A DNA stretch of 12,593 nucleotides from an uncultured Oscillospiraceae bacterium (GTDB lineage: Bacteria; Bacillota; Clostridia; Oscillospirales; Oscillospiraceae), in NCBI GenBank assembly GCA_900752445.1, contig CAADVN010000253.1, positions 1 to 12,593 of the forward strand, read 5' to 3'. Position 1 is the stretch's first letter; every line of letters starts with the position of its first letter. The notes under the pieces are model-generated. The model worked only from the letters and a program-made list of their open reading frames with translations, searched no databases and was not told where the DNA came from. The position numbers were made by a program, and so were the translations under genes. This document shows, piece after piece, positions 6,694 to 12,593 of the stretch.

Positions 6694-8817
6694 TCAACCC
6701 AGCGTCAGGTCCACGGTGACCATGTTGTCGAAAGAGGCCCGTATGGCCGAGAGGATGTCGCCGTGGCTGTCGTTCAGGCTCATGGTGGCGGAGCTCGTGA
6801 CGTCGGCCAACATGGCCTTCTCGTCGTCGGTCAGCGCCGCGTACTTCTCAGCGTCGCCCTCGCCGGAGCTGGACTCCTTGAGCGGGCGGCCGTTGGCGTC
6901 GGAGCAGTACTTCGCGAACCACTCTTCGACCTCGTCCACCGTCTTGCCAACGAAGAGCTTCTGGAAGGCGTCCATCTGCTCGCTCCAGGTTCCGGTACCC
7001 ATGACGTAGGTCTCGCCCCTGTCGCGCTTCGTGACCCAGCCGGCGACCTCCTCGGTGAACTGCTCCTCGGTGTCCGGGGTCGTACCGTCCACCACGGCGT
7101 CGTGGTTGGAGTCGTTGTTGTAGCCGCCCTGTCCGGGCCAGCCGCTAAAGTGCGGCATCTCCGCGCCGTCATAGTTGGGCGTGGCGTACTCGAGCTGGTC
7201 AACGTAGATGGCGACGATCCTGCCCTCGCTGTCGAACAGCGTGTTGGCGAAGACCTGGTTGATGCTGTAGACCGGCGTGCCCGTGTCGTCGGAGCCGGGG
7301 CCCATGCGCACGGTGTTGGAGAGGCCGAGGCCCATGCCCGTCGCGGTCATCTCGCCGAGCGGCACGCGGTTCTCCCAGGCCTTGCGTATGGCCGAGAGGA
7401 TGTCACCGTGGCTGTCGTTGAGGCTCATGGTAGCGGAGCTCGTGACGTCGGCCAGCATGGCCTTCTCCTCGTCCGTCAGCGCCGCGTACTTCTCGGCGTC
7501 GCCCTCGCCGGAGCTCGACTCCCTGAGAGGCCTGCCGTTGGCGTCGGAGCAGTACTTCGCGAACCATTCCTCGACCTCATCGACGGTCATTCCGATGAAA
7601 AGGCGCTGGAAGGCGTCCATCTGCTCGTGCCAGGTGCCGGTGCCCATGACGTAGTCCTCGCCCCTGTCGCGCTTCGTGACCCAGCCCGCGACCTCCTCGG
7701 TAAACTGCTCCTCGGTGTCCGGGGTCGTGCCGTCCACCACGGCGTCGTGGTTGGAGTCGTTGTTGTAGCCGCCCTGTCCGGGCCAGCCGCTGAAGTGGGG
7801 CATGGACGCGCCGTCGTAGTTTGGCGTGGCGTACTCAAGCTGGTCCACGTAGATGGCGAGTATCTTGCCGTCGCCGTCAAAGACGACGTTGGCGAAGACT
7901 TGGTTGATGCTGTACACGGGCGTGCCCGTGTCATCGGAGCCGGGGCCCATGCGCACGGTGTTGGAGAGGCCGAAGCCCTGATAGGCCTCGGCGGCGACCT
8001 GCGCGGCCTGGGTCGGCTCGGGCGTGGCTTCCGGTTCGGGCGTGGAGCCGCCGCCGGAGAGCGCGTTCTTGACGGCGTTGATGATGCCGTTGCTGGTGTA
8101 GGTCGCGCCCGCTACGATATCGACGTCGGCGGAGTTGGCCGCGACGATGGCGGCGGGTATCTGCTCAAGGGCGCCTCCCGCTATCTCGGGCGTCTCGCTG
8201 TTGGAGACGACCTCGACGGCGGTGATGGTGTCGCCGTCCATGGTGACGGAGACGGTGATGGGGCCCATGAAACCATCGGCCGTGCCGGTGAGCACGCCGG
8301 CCGCGCCGGCCTCCTGCACGAACTTGCTCGCGGCGTTCACGCAGGCGACGACGGCGGAGGAACTGATGGTAGCGCCGGTTACGGCGTCGATGTTGCTGTT
8401 CACCGCGAGGTCGCCCTGGGAATTCATGAGGTCAATGAGGAAGAACAGGTCATCCTGTACTCCCAGGCCGAGGCCGTAGGTGTCGTGGATGTCCCTGACG
8501 GTGTAGCCCTTGACCACGCCGTCGTTGTCCACAGCGACGAGGAGCTTTATCTCGTCCACAAAGCCGTTCGTGGTCATGGCCAGGACATAGCCGCCATCGC
8601 CCTTATAGACGTTCGTGATCTTGGCGTCGGAGCCGGTGTACTCGACCTCCTCGAACTCGCCGCCGCCGGGCATGAGGTAGGATATCATGTCATTGAGCTC
8701 TTTTTCAGCGTTAGCCGCCGCGGTGCCGGCCAGACCGGCGCCCGCCGCCGCGAGGATGATCGCACAGGCCAGTATGACGGCCACCGGGATAAGCAGTTTC
8801 TTCATGCTCTCGTTCAT
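6694..8817 (-). CDS. rnfG: Enlarged RnfG-type multi-flavin protein with duplicated C-terminal units
   Basis: 707 residues against about 180-220 for ordinary RnfG. One N-terminal membrane anchor (about 7-30) holds the rest outside the cell membrane. Residues about 60-170 are an RnfG FMN-binding domain with the ApbE target motif DAVTGAT (Thr150). Residues about 182-254 are a second FMN-binding domain with DIVAGATYTS (Thr239). A Pro/Glu/Thr linker (about 255-275) leads to two nearly identical 196-residue units (283-478 and 498-693, period 215). Each unit has a strand-like VFDGDGKI/LFDSEGRI and AIYVDQLEYATPNYDG, a Trp/Gly/Asn/Asp-rich stretch (HFSGWPGQGGYNNDSNHD), a W-x-E-Q-M-D-A-F helix, and DVTSSATMS near its end (Thr463, Thr678). 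The last motif has the spacing of a flavinylation site. The ATG overlaps the rnfD stop (ATGA) and has AGGAGGT 8 bases before it. Role inferred: an extracytoplasmic electron carrier with two to four covalent FMNs. Confidence 0.88.
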   Translation of the reverse strand: MNESMKKLLIPVAVILACAIILAAAGAGLAGTAAANAEKELNDMISYLMPGGGEFEEVEYTGSDAKITNVYKGDGGYVLAMTTNGFVDEIKLLVAVDNDGVVKGYTVRDIHDTYGLGLGVQDDLFFLIDLMNSQGDLAVNSNIDAVTGATISSSAVVACVNAASKFVQEAGAAGVLTGTADGFMGPITVSVTMDGDTITAVEVVSNSETPEIAGGALEQIPAAIVAANSADVDIVAGATYTSNGIINAVKNALSGGGSTPEPEATPEPTQAAQVAAEAYQGFGLSNTVRMGPGSDDTGTPVYSINQVFANVVFDGDGKILAIYVDQLEYATPNYDGASMPHFSGWPGQGGYNNDSNHDAVVDGTTPDTEEQFTEEVAGWVTKRDRGEDYVMGTGTWHEQMDAFQRLFIGMTVDEVEEWFAKYCSDANGRPLRESSSGEGDAEKYAALTDEEKAMLADVTSSATMSLNDSHGDILSAIRKAWENRVPLGEMTATGMGLGLSNTVRMGPGSDDTGTPVYSINQVFANTLFDSEGRIVAIYVDQLEYATPNYDGAEMPHFSGWPGQGGYNNDSNHDAVVDGTTPDTEEQFTEEVAGWVTKRDRGETYVMGTGTWSEQMDAFQKLFVGKTVDEVEEWFAKYCSDANGRPLKESSSGEGDAEKYAALTDDEKAMLADVTSSATMSLNDSHGDILSAIRASFDNMVTVDLTLG
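6739..7326 (-). repeat. Second copy of the 588-bp in-gene tandem unit
   Basis: Encodes residues 498-693 of the RnfG-type protein. By eye it differs from the first copy at 14 of 196 residues and is also very similar in DNA, including at silent sites. This points to recent duplication or ongoing gene conversion. The two copies are separated by a short unique spacer (about residues 479-497). Confidence 0.93.
7384..7971 (-). repeat. First copy of the 588-bp in-gene tandem unit
   Basis: Encodes residues 283-478 of the RnfG-type protein, starting at the GLSNTVRMGPGSDDTG segment and ending at GDILSAIR. Differences from the second copy cluster in the VVFDGDGKIL segment and around the W-x-E-Q helix, while the SGWPGQGGYNNDSN stretch and DVTSSATMS are unchanged. 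Confidence 0.93.
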
Positions 8818-9785
8818 TTCCCGGCACCTCCTTTCGCCACACCGAAGCGTTTTACAGGCACGGCCTTGTCAAGCGCCCAGGCGAAGGCGTTCATGATGAG
8901 GATAGCGTAGGTCACGCCCTCGGGGAAGATGCCGAAATAGCGGATGATGACGGTCAGCACGCCGCAGCCGAGGCCGTAGGCGAACTGGGCTGCGGGCATC
9001 GCGGGGCTGGTGACGTAGTCGGTGGCCATGAAGATCGCGCCGAGCATGACGCCGCCGCCCATGACGCTGTAGAGCATCCAGAGGAAGGCGTCGTCGCCAC
9101 GGTTGAAAATGAGGGTCAGCACGGCCACCGCGCCTACGTAGGCGACGGGGATGCGCCAGCTGATGACCTTGCGCCAGAGCAGGTAAGCAAAGCCGATAAG
9201 CAGCGCGAGGGTGCAGACCTCGCCGATGCAGCCGCCTATTTTGCCGAGGAACATGTCGAGCAGGCTCGCATCCGGCAGCGCGGGCCGCGCCATGGTCTGG
9301 AGCGGGGTGCTGGAGGAGACGATGTCCACGGCGCCGAAGTTGAAGGCGGGGATGGCCTCGGTGGTGTAGCGGGTGATGGTCGCCGGCCAGAAGAGCATGA
9401 TTATCGCCCTGCCGCCCAGCGCGGGGTTGAAGACGTTCTGGCCCAGGCCGCCCATGAAGCCCTTGACTACAATGATGGCAAAGGCGTCGCCGACGAGCAC
9501 GACCCAGTAGGGGCAGCTCGCGGGCAGGGAGAAGGCCAGCAGCACGCCGGTGACGACGGCTGAGAGGTCGCCGACGGTCGGCTTTTTCCTCATGACGAGG
9601 TTCACGATAAGCTCCGCCACGACGCAGCCCGCCGCCGAGACGACGGTGAGCACCAGCGCCCGCAGGCCGAAGATGACGGCCCCGGCGATGAGCGCGGGGA
9701 CAAGGGCTATGAGCACGTCCAGCATGGTCCGCTGCGTAGTGTTGCCGCTGCGGATGTGGGGCGCGGAGGTCACAGTCAGGTTCAT
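8814..9785 (-). CDS. rnfD: RnfD/NqrB-family membrane flavoprotein subunit
   Basis: 323-residue integral membrane subunit of Rnf-type complexes, carrying riboflavin/FMN and passing electrons across the membrane. It shows many hydrophobic helices, the N-terminal SAPHIRSGNTTQRTM segment typical of RnfD, and the family hallmark GGLGQNVFNPA (112-122). The usual site of covalent FMN is present as DIVSSSTPL (Thr160), with Ser where most members have Ala or Gly-Ala before the Thr. The start is ATG 9785, which overlaps the rnfC stop by one base (TAATG) with a GGAGGG/GAGG site upstream inside rnfC. A longer frame to 9878 lies wholly inside rnfC and is rejected. The stop overlaps the rnfG start. The tight overlaps C-D-G indicate coupled translation and a stoichiometric complex. 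Confidence 0.94.
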   Translation of the reverse strand: MNLTVTSAPHIRSGNTTQRTMLDVLIALVPALIAGAVIFGLRALVLTVVSAAGCVVAELIVNLVMRKKPTVGDLSAVVTGVLLAFSLPASCPYWVVLVGDAFAIIVVKGFMGGLGQNVFNPALGGRAIIMLFWPATITRYTTEAIPAFNFGAVDIVSSSTPLQTMARPALPDASLLDMFLGKIGGCIGEVCTLALLIGFAYLLWRKVISWRIPVAYVGAVAVLTLIFNRGDDAFLWMLYSVMGGGVMLGAIFMATDYVTSPAMPAAQFAYGLGCGVLTVIIRYFGIFPEGVTYAILIMNAFAWALDKAVPVKRFGVAKGGAGK

Positions 9786-11077
9786 TACCTCTTTCCCTCC
9801 TTCAGCAGTTTCTTGCCCGCCTTGAAGGTCTCGACGAGAGGCAGGCGTCCGGGGCAGACGTAGGCGCAGCAGCCGCATTCCATGCAGTCCTCAAGGTTGA
9901 GCCTCTGCAGCTCCTCCTTGTTTGCGGAGTTCACGTATCTGTACAGGTTCAGCGGCTGGAGCCCCATGGGGCAGGCCTCCATGCACTTTCCGCAGCGTAT
10001 GCAGGTCGGGTCCTCCGCCGGCGGGTTCGGGTTCACGAGGCACAAAAGCGCGTTCGTACCCTTTACCACAGGCACGGAGACATCGCCCTGCGCCACGCCC
10101 ATCATCGGGCCGCCGCAGACTATTTTACAGGTCTCCTCCTTCACGCCGCCGGCGAAGTTCAGCACCTCTTCGAGCGGGGTGCCTATGCGCACGATGACGT
10201 TCTTCGGCTCGTTCGCGCCCTCACCCGTCACGGTGACGACCTTTTCCGTTATCGGCAGGCCCTCATACACGGCGCGGCAGATGGAGTATATCGTCGTGAC
10301 GTTGAACAGTGCGCCCGTCCTCGCGCCCGGGGCGACCTCCTTGCCGGTCACAGCCAGGATGAGCTGCTTTTTCGCGCCCTGCGGATAACGCGTAGGCAGC
10401 GCGCGGATCTCGATGTCGTCGTTGCCCTCGGCCTTCGCCCTGAGCGCCTCGATGGCTTCGGGCTTGTTGTCCTCGACCGCTATGACCGTATGCTTCGCAC
10501 CGATGACGTCCGCCACGATCCTCGCGCCGAGTATGACCTTCTCGGGCCAGGTGCACATCACCATGTCGTCCGAGGTGATGTAGGGCTCGCACTCGCAGGC
10601 GTTTATGAGCAGGGTCTCGGTCTTGCCCGCTGTCGAAAGGATCTTGGAATTCGTCGGATACGCCGCGCCGCCCATGCCGCAGATGCCCGCCTCACGGACA
10701 ATGCCCGCGAGCTCCGCCGGGCTGAGCTCCTTGTGCGACTTGCGCGGCTGTATGGAGGGATCGGGCGTGTCCTTGCCGTCGCTGTCTATGACGACGCAGA
10801 CGGCCTTCCTGCCGCCGGGTATCGGCATCTGCCCCACCGCAGCCACGGTGCCGGACACCGAGGCGTGCACGGGTGAACAGACGCCCTCGCCGTCGCCTAT
10901 TTTCTGACCCAGCTTTACCGTGTCGCCCACCTTGACCAGAGGGCTGCAGGGCGCGCCGATGTGCTGGGACATGGGTATGATGACCCTTGAAGGCGCCGGC
11001 ATCGGGACGGGCGCCCCTCCCCTCGACAGCGCCTTGCCGTCGTTGGGATGGATTCCGCCCCTGAAAAGCTGCTTCAT
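9785..11077 (-). CDS. rnfC: RnfC, NADH/electron-input subunit with two 4Fe-4S clusters
   Basis: 430-residue cytoplasmic, membrane-attached subunit related to NuoF. It takes electrons from NADH or gives them to it. Seen are the RnfC N-terminus FRGGIHPNDGK (5-15), a barrel-sandwich/lipoyl-like segment (about 45-85), the glycine-rich nucleotide/flavin site AGICGMGGAAYPTNSK (130-145), ACECEPYITSDD (160-171), RYPQGAKKQLI (230-240) and a SLBB-like middle. Two ferredoxin-type cluster motifs are complete: Cys359/362/365/369 and Cys398/401/404/408. The protein ends about 22 residues after the last cysteine, without the long Ala-rich tail of some proteobacterial RnfC. The start has GAGGTGA 5 bases upstream and lies 22 bases after apbE. 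NqrA, the sodium-pump counterpart, lacks these clusters, so this is Rnf-type and not Nqr. Confidence 0.95.
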   Translation of the reverse strand: MKQLFRGGIHPNDGKALSRGGAPVPMPAPSRVIIPMSQHIGAPCSPLVKVGDTVKLGQKIGDGEGVCSPVHASVSGTVAAVGQMPIPGGRKAVCVVIDSDGKDTPDPSIQPRKSHKELSPAELAGIVREAGICGMGGAAYPTNSKILSTAGKTETLLINACECEPYITSDDMVMCTWPEKVILGARIVADVIGAKHTVIAVEDNKPEAIEALRAKAEGNDDIEIRALPTRYPQGAKKQLILAVTGKEVAPGARTGALFNVTTIYSICRAVYEGLPITEKVVTVTGEGANEPKNVIVRIGTPLEEVLNFAGGVKEETCKIVCGGPMMGVAQGDVSVPVVKGTNALLCLVNPNPPAEDPTCIRCGKCMEACPMGLQPLNLYRYVNSANKEELQRLNLEDCMECGCCAYVCPGRLPLVETFKAGKKLLKEGKR

Positions 11078-11099
11078 ACTTTCACCTCTCTACTCTTAT

Positions 11100-12203
11100 T
11101 TAACTTTTCACTTCTTTAACATACGCGGAAAAGCCCTCGCTGTACAGGAGTTCCCCCTCCGCCGTGACCCAGAGCGCCTCGGCGCCGAACTCCTCCAGCA
11201 GCGCCTGGCCCTCCTCCTGAGTCATCGTGAACAGGCTCGTCGAGAGCGCGTCGGCCAGGCCAGAATCCTCGCAGACCACCGTCACCGAGCGCCACAGCGT
11301 CGCCGGATACAGCGTGTCCGGGTCTATTATGTGGTGGTACTTCACCCCGTCCACATAGTAGTAGCGCTGATAGTCCCCGCTCGTCACGACAGAGCCGCCT
11401 CTGGCGTATACGGTCAGCAGGTAGTCCTCCGTGCCCCCGTCGGGGTCCTGCACGCCGACCACCCAGTCGGTACCGTCCGGCTTCATCCCGCAGGCCCGGA
11501 CGTTGCCGCCCACGCTCACGAGATAGCCCTCCGGCAGAGTTCTGCACACCTGCTCCGTAGCGTAGCCCTTGGCGACCGCGCCGACATCCAGCCTCGTCTC
11601 GGGGTCCGTTATCTGCACGGTACCCGCCTCGGCGTCTATCACCATCGCGTCGAAGCTGCAATGTTCCGCAGCTGCCTCGAGCGCCGCCTCGTCAGGAAGT
11701 TTGCCGTCCTCTGAGAACTCCCCGGCCTCGCGCTCGTCATGCCAGAGCTTCAGCACGCCGCCCATCGCGACGTCGAGTTTGCCGCCCGTCGCCTCATACA
11801 TGTCCCGGCAGAACAGCAGCAGGTCTATGATCTTTTCATCGACCTCGACGGGCTCCCCGCCCGCCGTGTCGTTTATCGTCTTGATGTTGTTTATGCCCTC
11901 GTACTCGTCATAGATATCGTAGAGCTGGTGGTACTCCTCCAGCCCGGAGCGCAGCTGCTCCGCGACGGCCCTGAATTCCTCCTCTGACTCCGCGTAGCCG
12001 ACCACCGTCGTCAGCGTGTCGAAAAGGTCCAAAAAGCTCGCCTGATACCTCGTGAGCTCCGGCCCCGCCGTCTCAGACGGCTGCCCCACGTCAATTATCT
12101 GCGTCGTGGAGCAGCCGGTGAGCGTCAGCAGCGCCAGCGAGAGCGCCGCGATGCGCAGCAGGGCTCTCCCGCGCCGCGCCCGCGGACTTCTCAGCCTGGG
12201 CAT
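11100..12203 (-). CDS. apbE: ApbE, FAD:protein FMN transferase (lipoprotein)
   Basis: Transfers FMN from FAD to a Thr/Ser of target proteins outside the membrane; RnfG, RnfD and free-standing FMN-binding domains are its known substrates. At 367 residues with an Arg-rich n-region, hydrophobic core (about 14-28) and lipobox LTGC with Cys31, it should be a membrane-anchored lipoprotein. Family motifs are LDVGAVAKGYA (205-215), SVGGNV (230-235), TSGDYQRYY (274-282), HHIIDP (290-295) and the metal-site segment SGLADALSTSLF (314-325). It lies 6 bases after the stop of the upstream gene. No clear Shine-Dalgarno sequence precedes the ATG (AAGTAAGTATAC), so translation may rely on coupling. Its place just before rnfC fits flavinylation of the downstream RnfD and RnfG. 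Confidence 0.95.
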   Translation of the reverse strand: MPRLRSPRARRGRALLRIAALSLALLTLTGCSTTQIIDVGQPSETAGPELTRYQASFLDLFDTLTTVVGYAESEEEFRAVAEQLRSGLEEYHQLYDIYDEYEGINNIKTINDTAGGEPVEVDEKIIDLLLFCRDMYEATGGKLDVAMGGVLKLWHDEREAGEFSEDGKLPDEAALEAAAEHCSFDAMVIDAEAGTVQITDPETRLDVGAVAKGYATEQVCRTLPEGYLVSVGGNVRACGMKPDGTDWVVGVQDPDGGTEDYLLTVYARGGSVVTSGDYQRYYYVDGVKYHHIIDPDTLYPATLWRSVTVVCEDSGLADALSTSLFTMTQEEGQALLEEFGAEALWVTAEGELLYSEGFSAYVKEVKS

Positions 12204-12209
12204 GTATAC

Positions 12210-12593
12210 TTACTTTATGACCGCAATGAAAGCGCCGACGGCCATGGTGCAGCCGGTGGTGATGTCGGCATCGGTCGGATGGGTGCTCTCGTCAAGAGCT
12301 ATGCCGGCGACGTCGGCCGGGGTCTTGCCGGTGACGTACTCGGCGAAGAACCAGGCCTGCTCATCCCACTCGGCGCCTATCGGGCTGGCCTTGCGCATGT
12401 CGTAGGCGTCGTCGAGCACGAGCTTGGAGTCGTAGGAGGCGCCGACCTCGGAGGCGACCTCGCCCGCCGCGGTGACGGCTATCTTGGCCTGGACGCAGTC
12501 GAGGGAGCAGCTGGTGAGGACGCCGCTGGAGTCGAGCGTATATGCGCCCACGGACACATCCGCCTGGGGGATGCCGTTCTCCGCCTTGGCAGC
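12210..12593 (-). CDS. Partial protein with C-terminal FMN-domain-like unit (N-terminus outside window)
   Basis: 127 residues visible; the frame stays open to the window edge, so the start lies upstream. I do not know a named family. The visible segment has strand-like stretches GAYTLDSSGVLTSCSLDCVQAKIAV, a charged stretch ending DAYDMRKASPIGAEW, a helix with D-E-Q-A-W-F-F, GKTPADVAGIAL and the ending DITTGCTMAVGAFIAVIK. Order and spacing parallel the duplicated units of the RnfG-type protein: the D-Y-x-M turn, W-x-E-Q helix, G-[KM]-T-x-[DA]-[ED]-V, and D-x-x-T-x-x-T followed by a helix. It lacks the roughly 50-residue Trp/Gly/Asn-rich insert. It could be an extracytoplasmic flavin or electron carrier flavinylated by the adjacent ApbE, although Cys replaces the usual Ala before the Thr. 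The ATG/GTG inside the window is not taken as the start. Confidence 0.7.
   Translation of the reverse strand, partial: AAKAENGIPQADVSVGAYTLDSSGVLTSCSLDCVQAKIAVTAAGEVASEVGASYDSKLVLDDAYDMRKASPIGAEWDEQAWFFAEYVTGKTPADVAGIALDESTHPTDADITTGCTMAVGAFIAVIK

Noticed and set aside
6763..8910. Very long open frame (715 codons) on the plus strand, antisense to rnfG
   Set aside because: It mirrors the rnfG codon pattern in a GC-rich gene, yields a Val/Gly/His/Arg-rich low-complexity product, has no ribosome site, and repeats exactly where rnfG repeats.
9786..9878. N-terminal extension of rnfD
   Set aside because: It lies wholly inside the rnfC 3' end, and the family N-terminus (SAPHIRSGNTTQRTM) begins right after ATG 9785.
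9785..11077. Possibility that the operon encodes a sodium-pumping Nqr complex
   Set aside because: The RnfC-type subunit has two complete four-cysteine cluster motifs that NqrA lacks, and no nqrD, nqrE or nqrF homologue is visible.
1..12593. CRISPR arrays, tRNA/rRNA genes, insertion sequences, phage or defence genes
   Set aside because: I saw no regularly spaced short repeats, tRNA-like cloverleaf, transposase or integrase motif. The only long repeat is inside rnfG, and genes fill nearly all of the window.

Overview
The window looks like chromosomal DNA from a GC-rich anaerobic Bacillota, most likely a Clostridia gut-type organism. The grounds are strong AGGAGG-type ribosome sites, sigma-A-like promoters, a lipoyl-E3 fusion of the kind seen in clostridial acetoin/2-oxoacid dehydrogenases, and an ApbE/Rnf-type redox operon. 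The assignment rests on gene content only and species cannot be named. Isoleucine is written mostly as ATA in several genes despite the high GC, which is a useful lineage marker.

Layout. (1) 1-3046, plus strand: the 3' end of a 2-oxoacid (acetoin or pyruvate type) dehydrogenase operon, with a truncated E2 acyltransferase, an E3 dihydrolipoyl dehydrogenase carrying its own lipoyl domain, and a small DUF6506-like protein of unknown function. A strong hairpin at 3058-3094 separates it from the convergent neighbour. (2) 3099-4250, minus strand: a RodA/FtsW-family SEDS peptidoglycan polymerase with a TTG start. (3) 4251-4358: a compact divergent promoter region whose two -35 boxes overlap. (4) 4359-6128, plus strand: tsaE and tsaB (tRNA t6A modification), then upp (uracil salvage), ending in hairpins. 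(5) 6181-12593, minus strand: an extracytoplasmic flavin/electron-transfer operon. Read 5' to 3' it is a secreted-type FMN-like domain protein (N-terminus outside the window), an ApbE flavin transferase lipoprotein, RnfC, RnfD, a greatly enlarged RnfG and a five-helix membrane protein of unknown family, followed by a terminator.

The last operon is the most interesting part. It has rnfC, rnfD and rnfG homologues, but no rnfE, rnfA or rnfB is visible between rnfC and the terminator. The RnfG protein (707 residues) has two recognisable FMN-binding domains plus two nearly identical 196-residue units. Each unit ends in a D-x-x-[TS]-x-A-T motif that resembles an ApbE flavinylation site. A related domain ends the partial protein upstream of apbE. 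Together the genes could encode a chain of covalently bound flavins outside the membrane, fed from a cytoplasmic iron-sulphur/flavin subunit (RnfC) through RnfD, with ApbE attaching the flavins. This is inference from motifs and gene order; the domain identities of RnfC, RnfD, ApbE and the first two RnfG domains are well supported.
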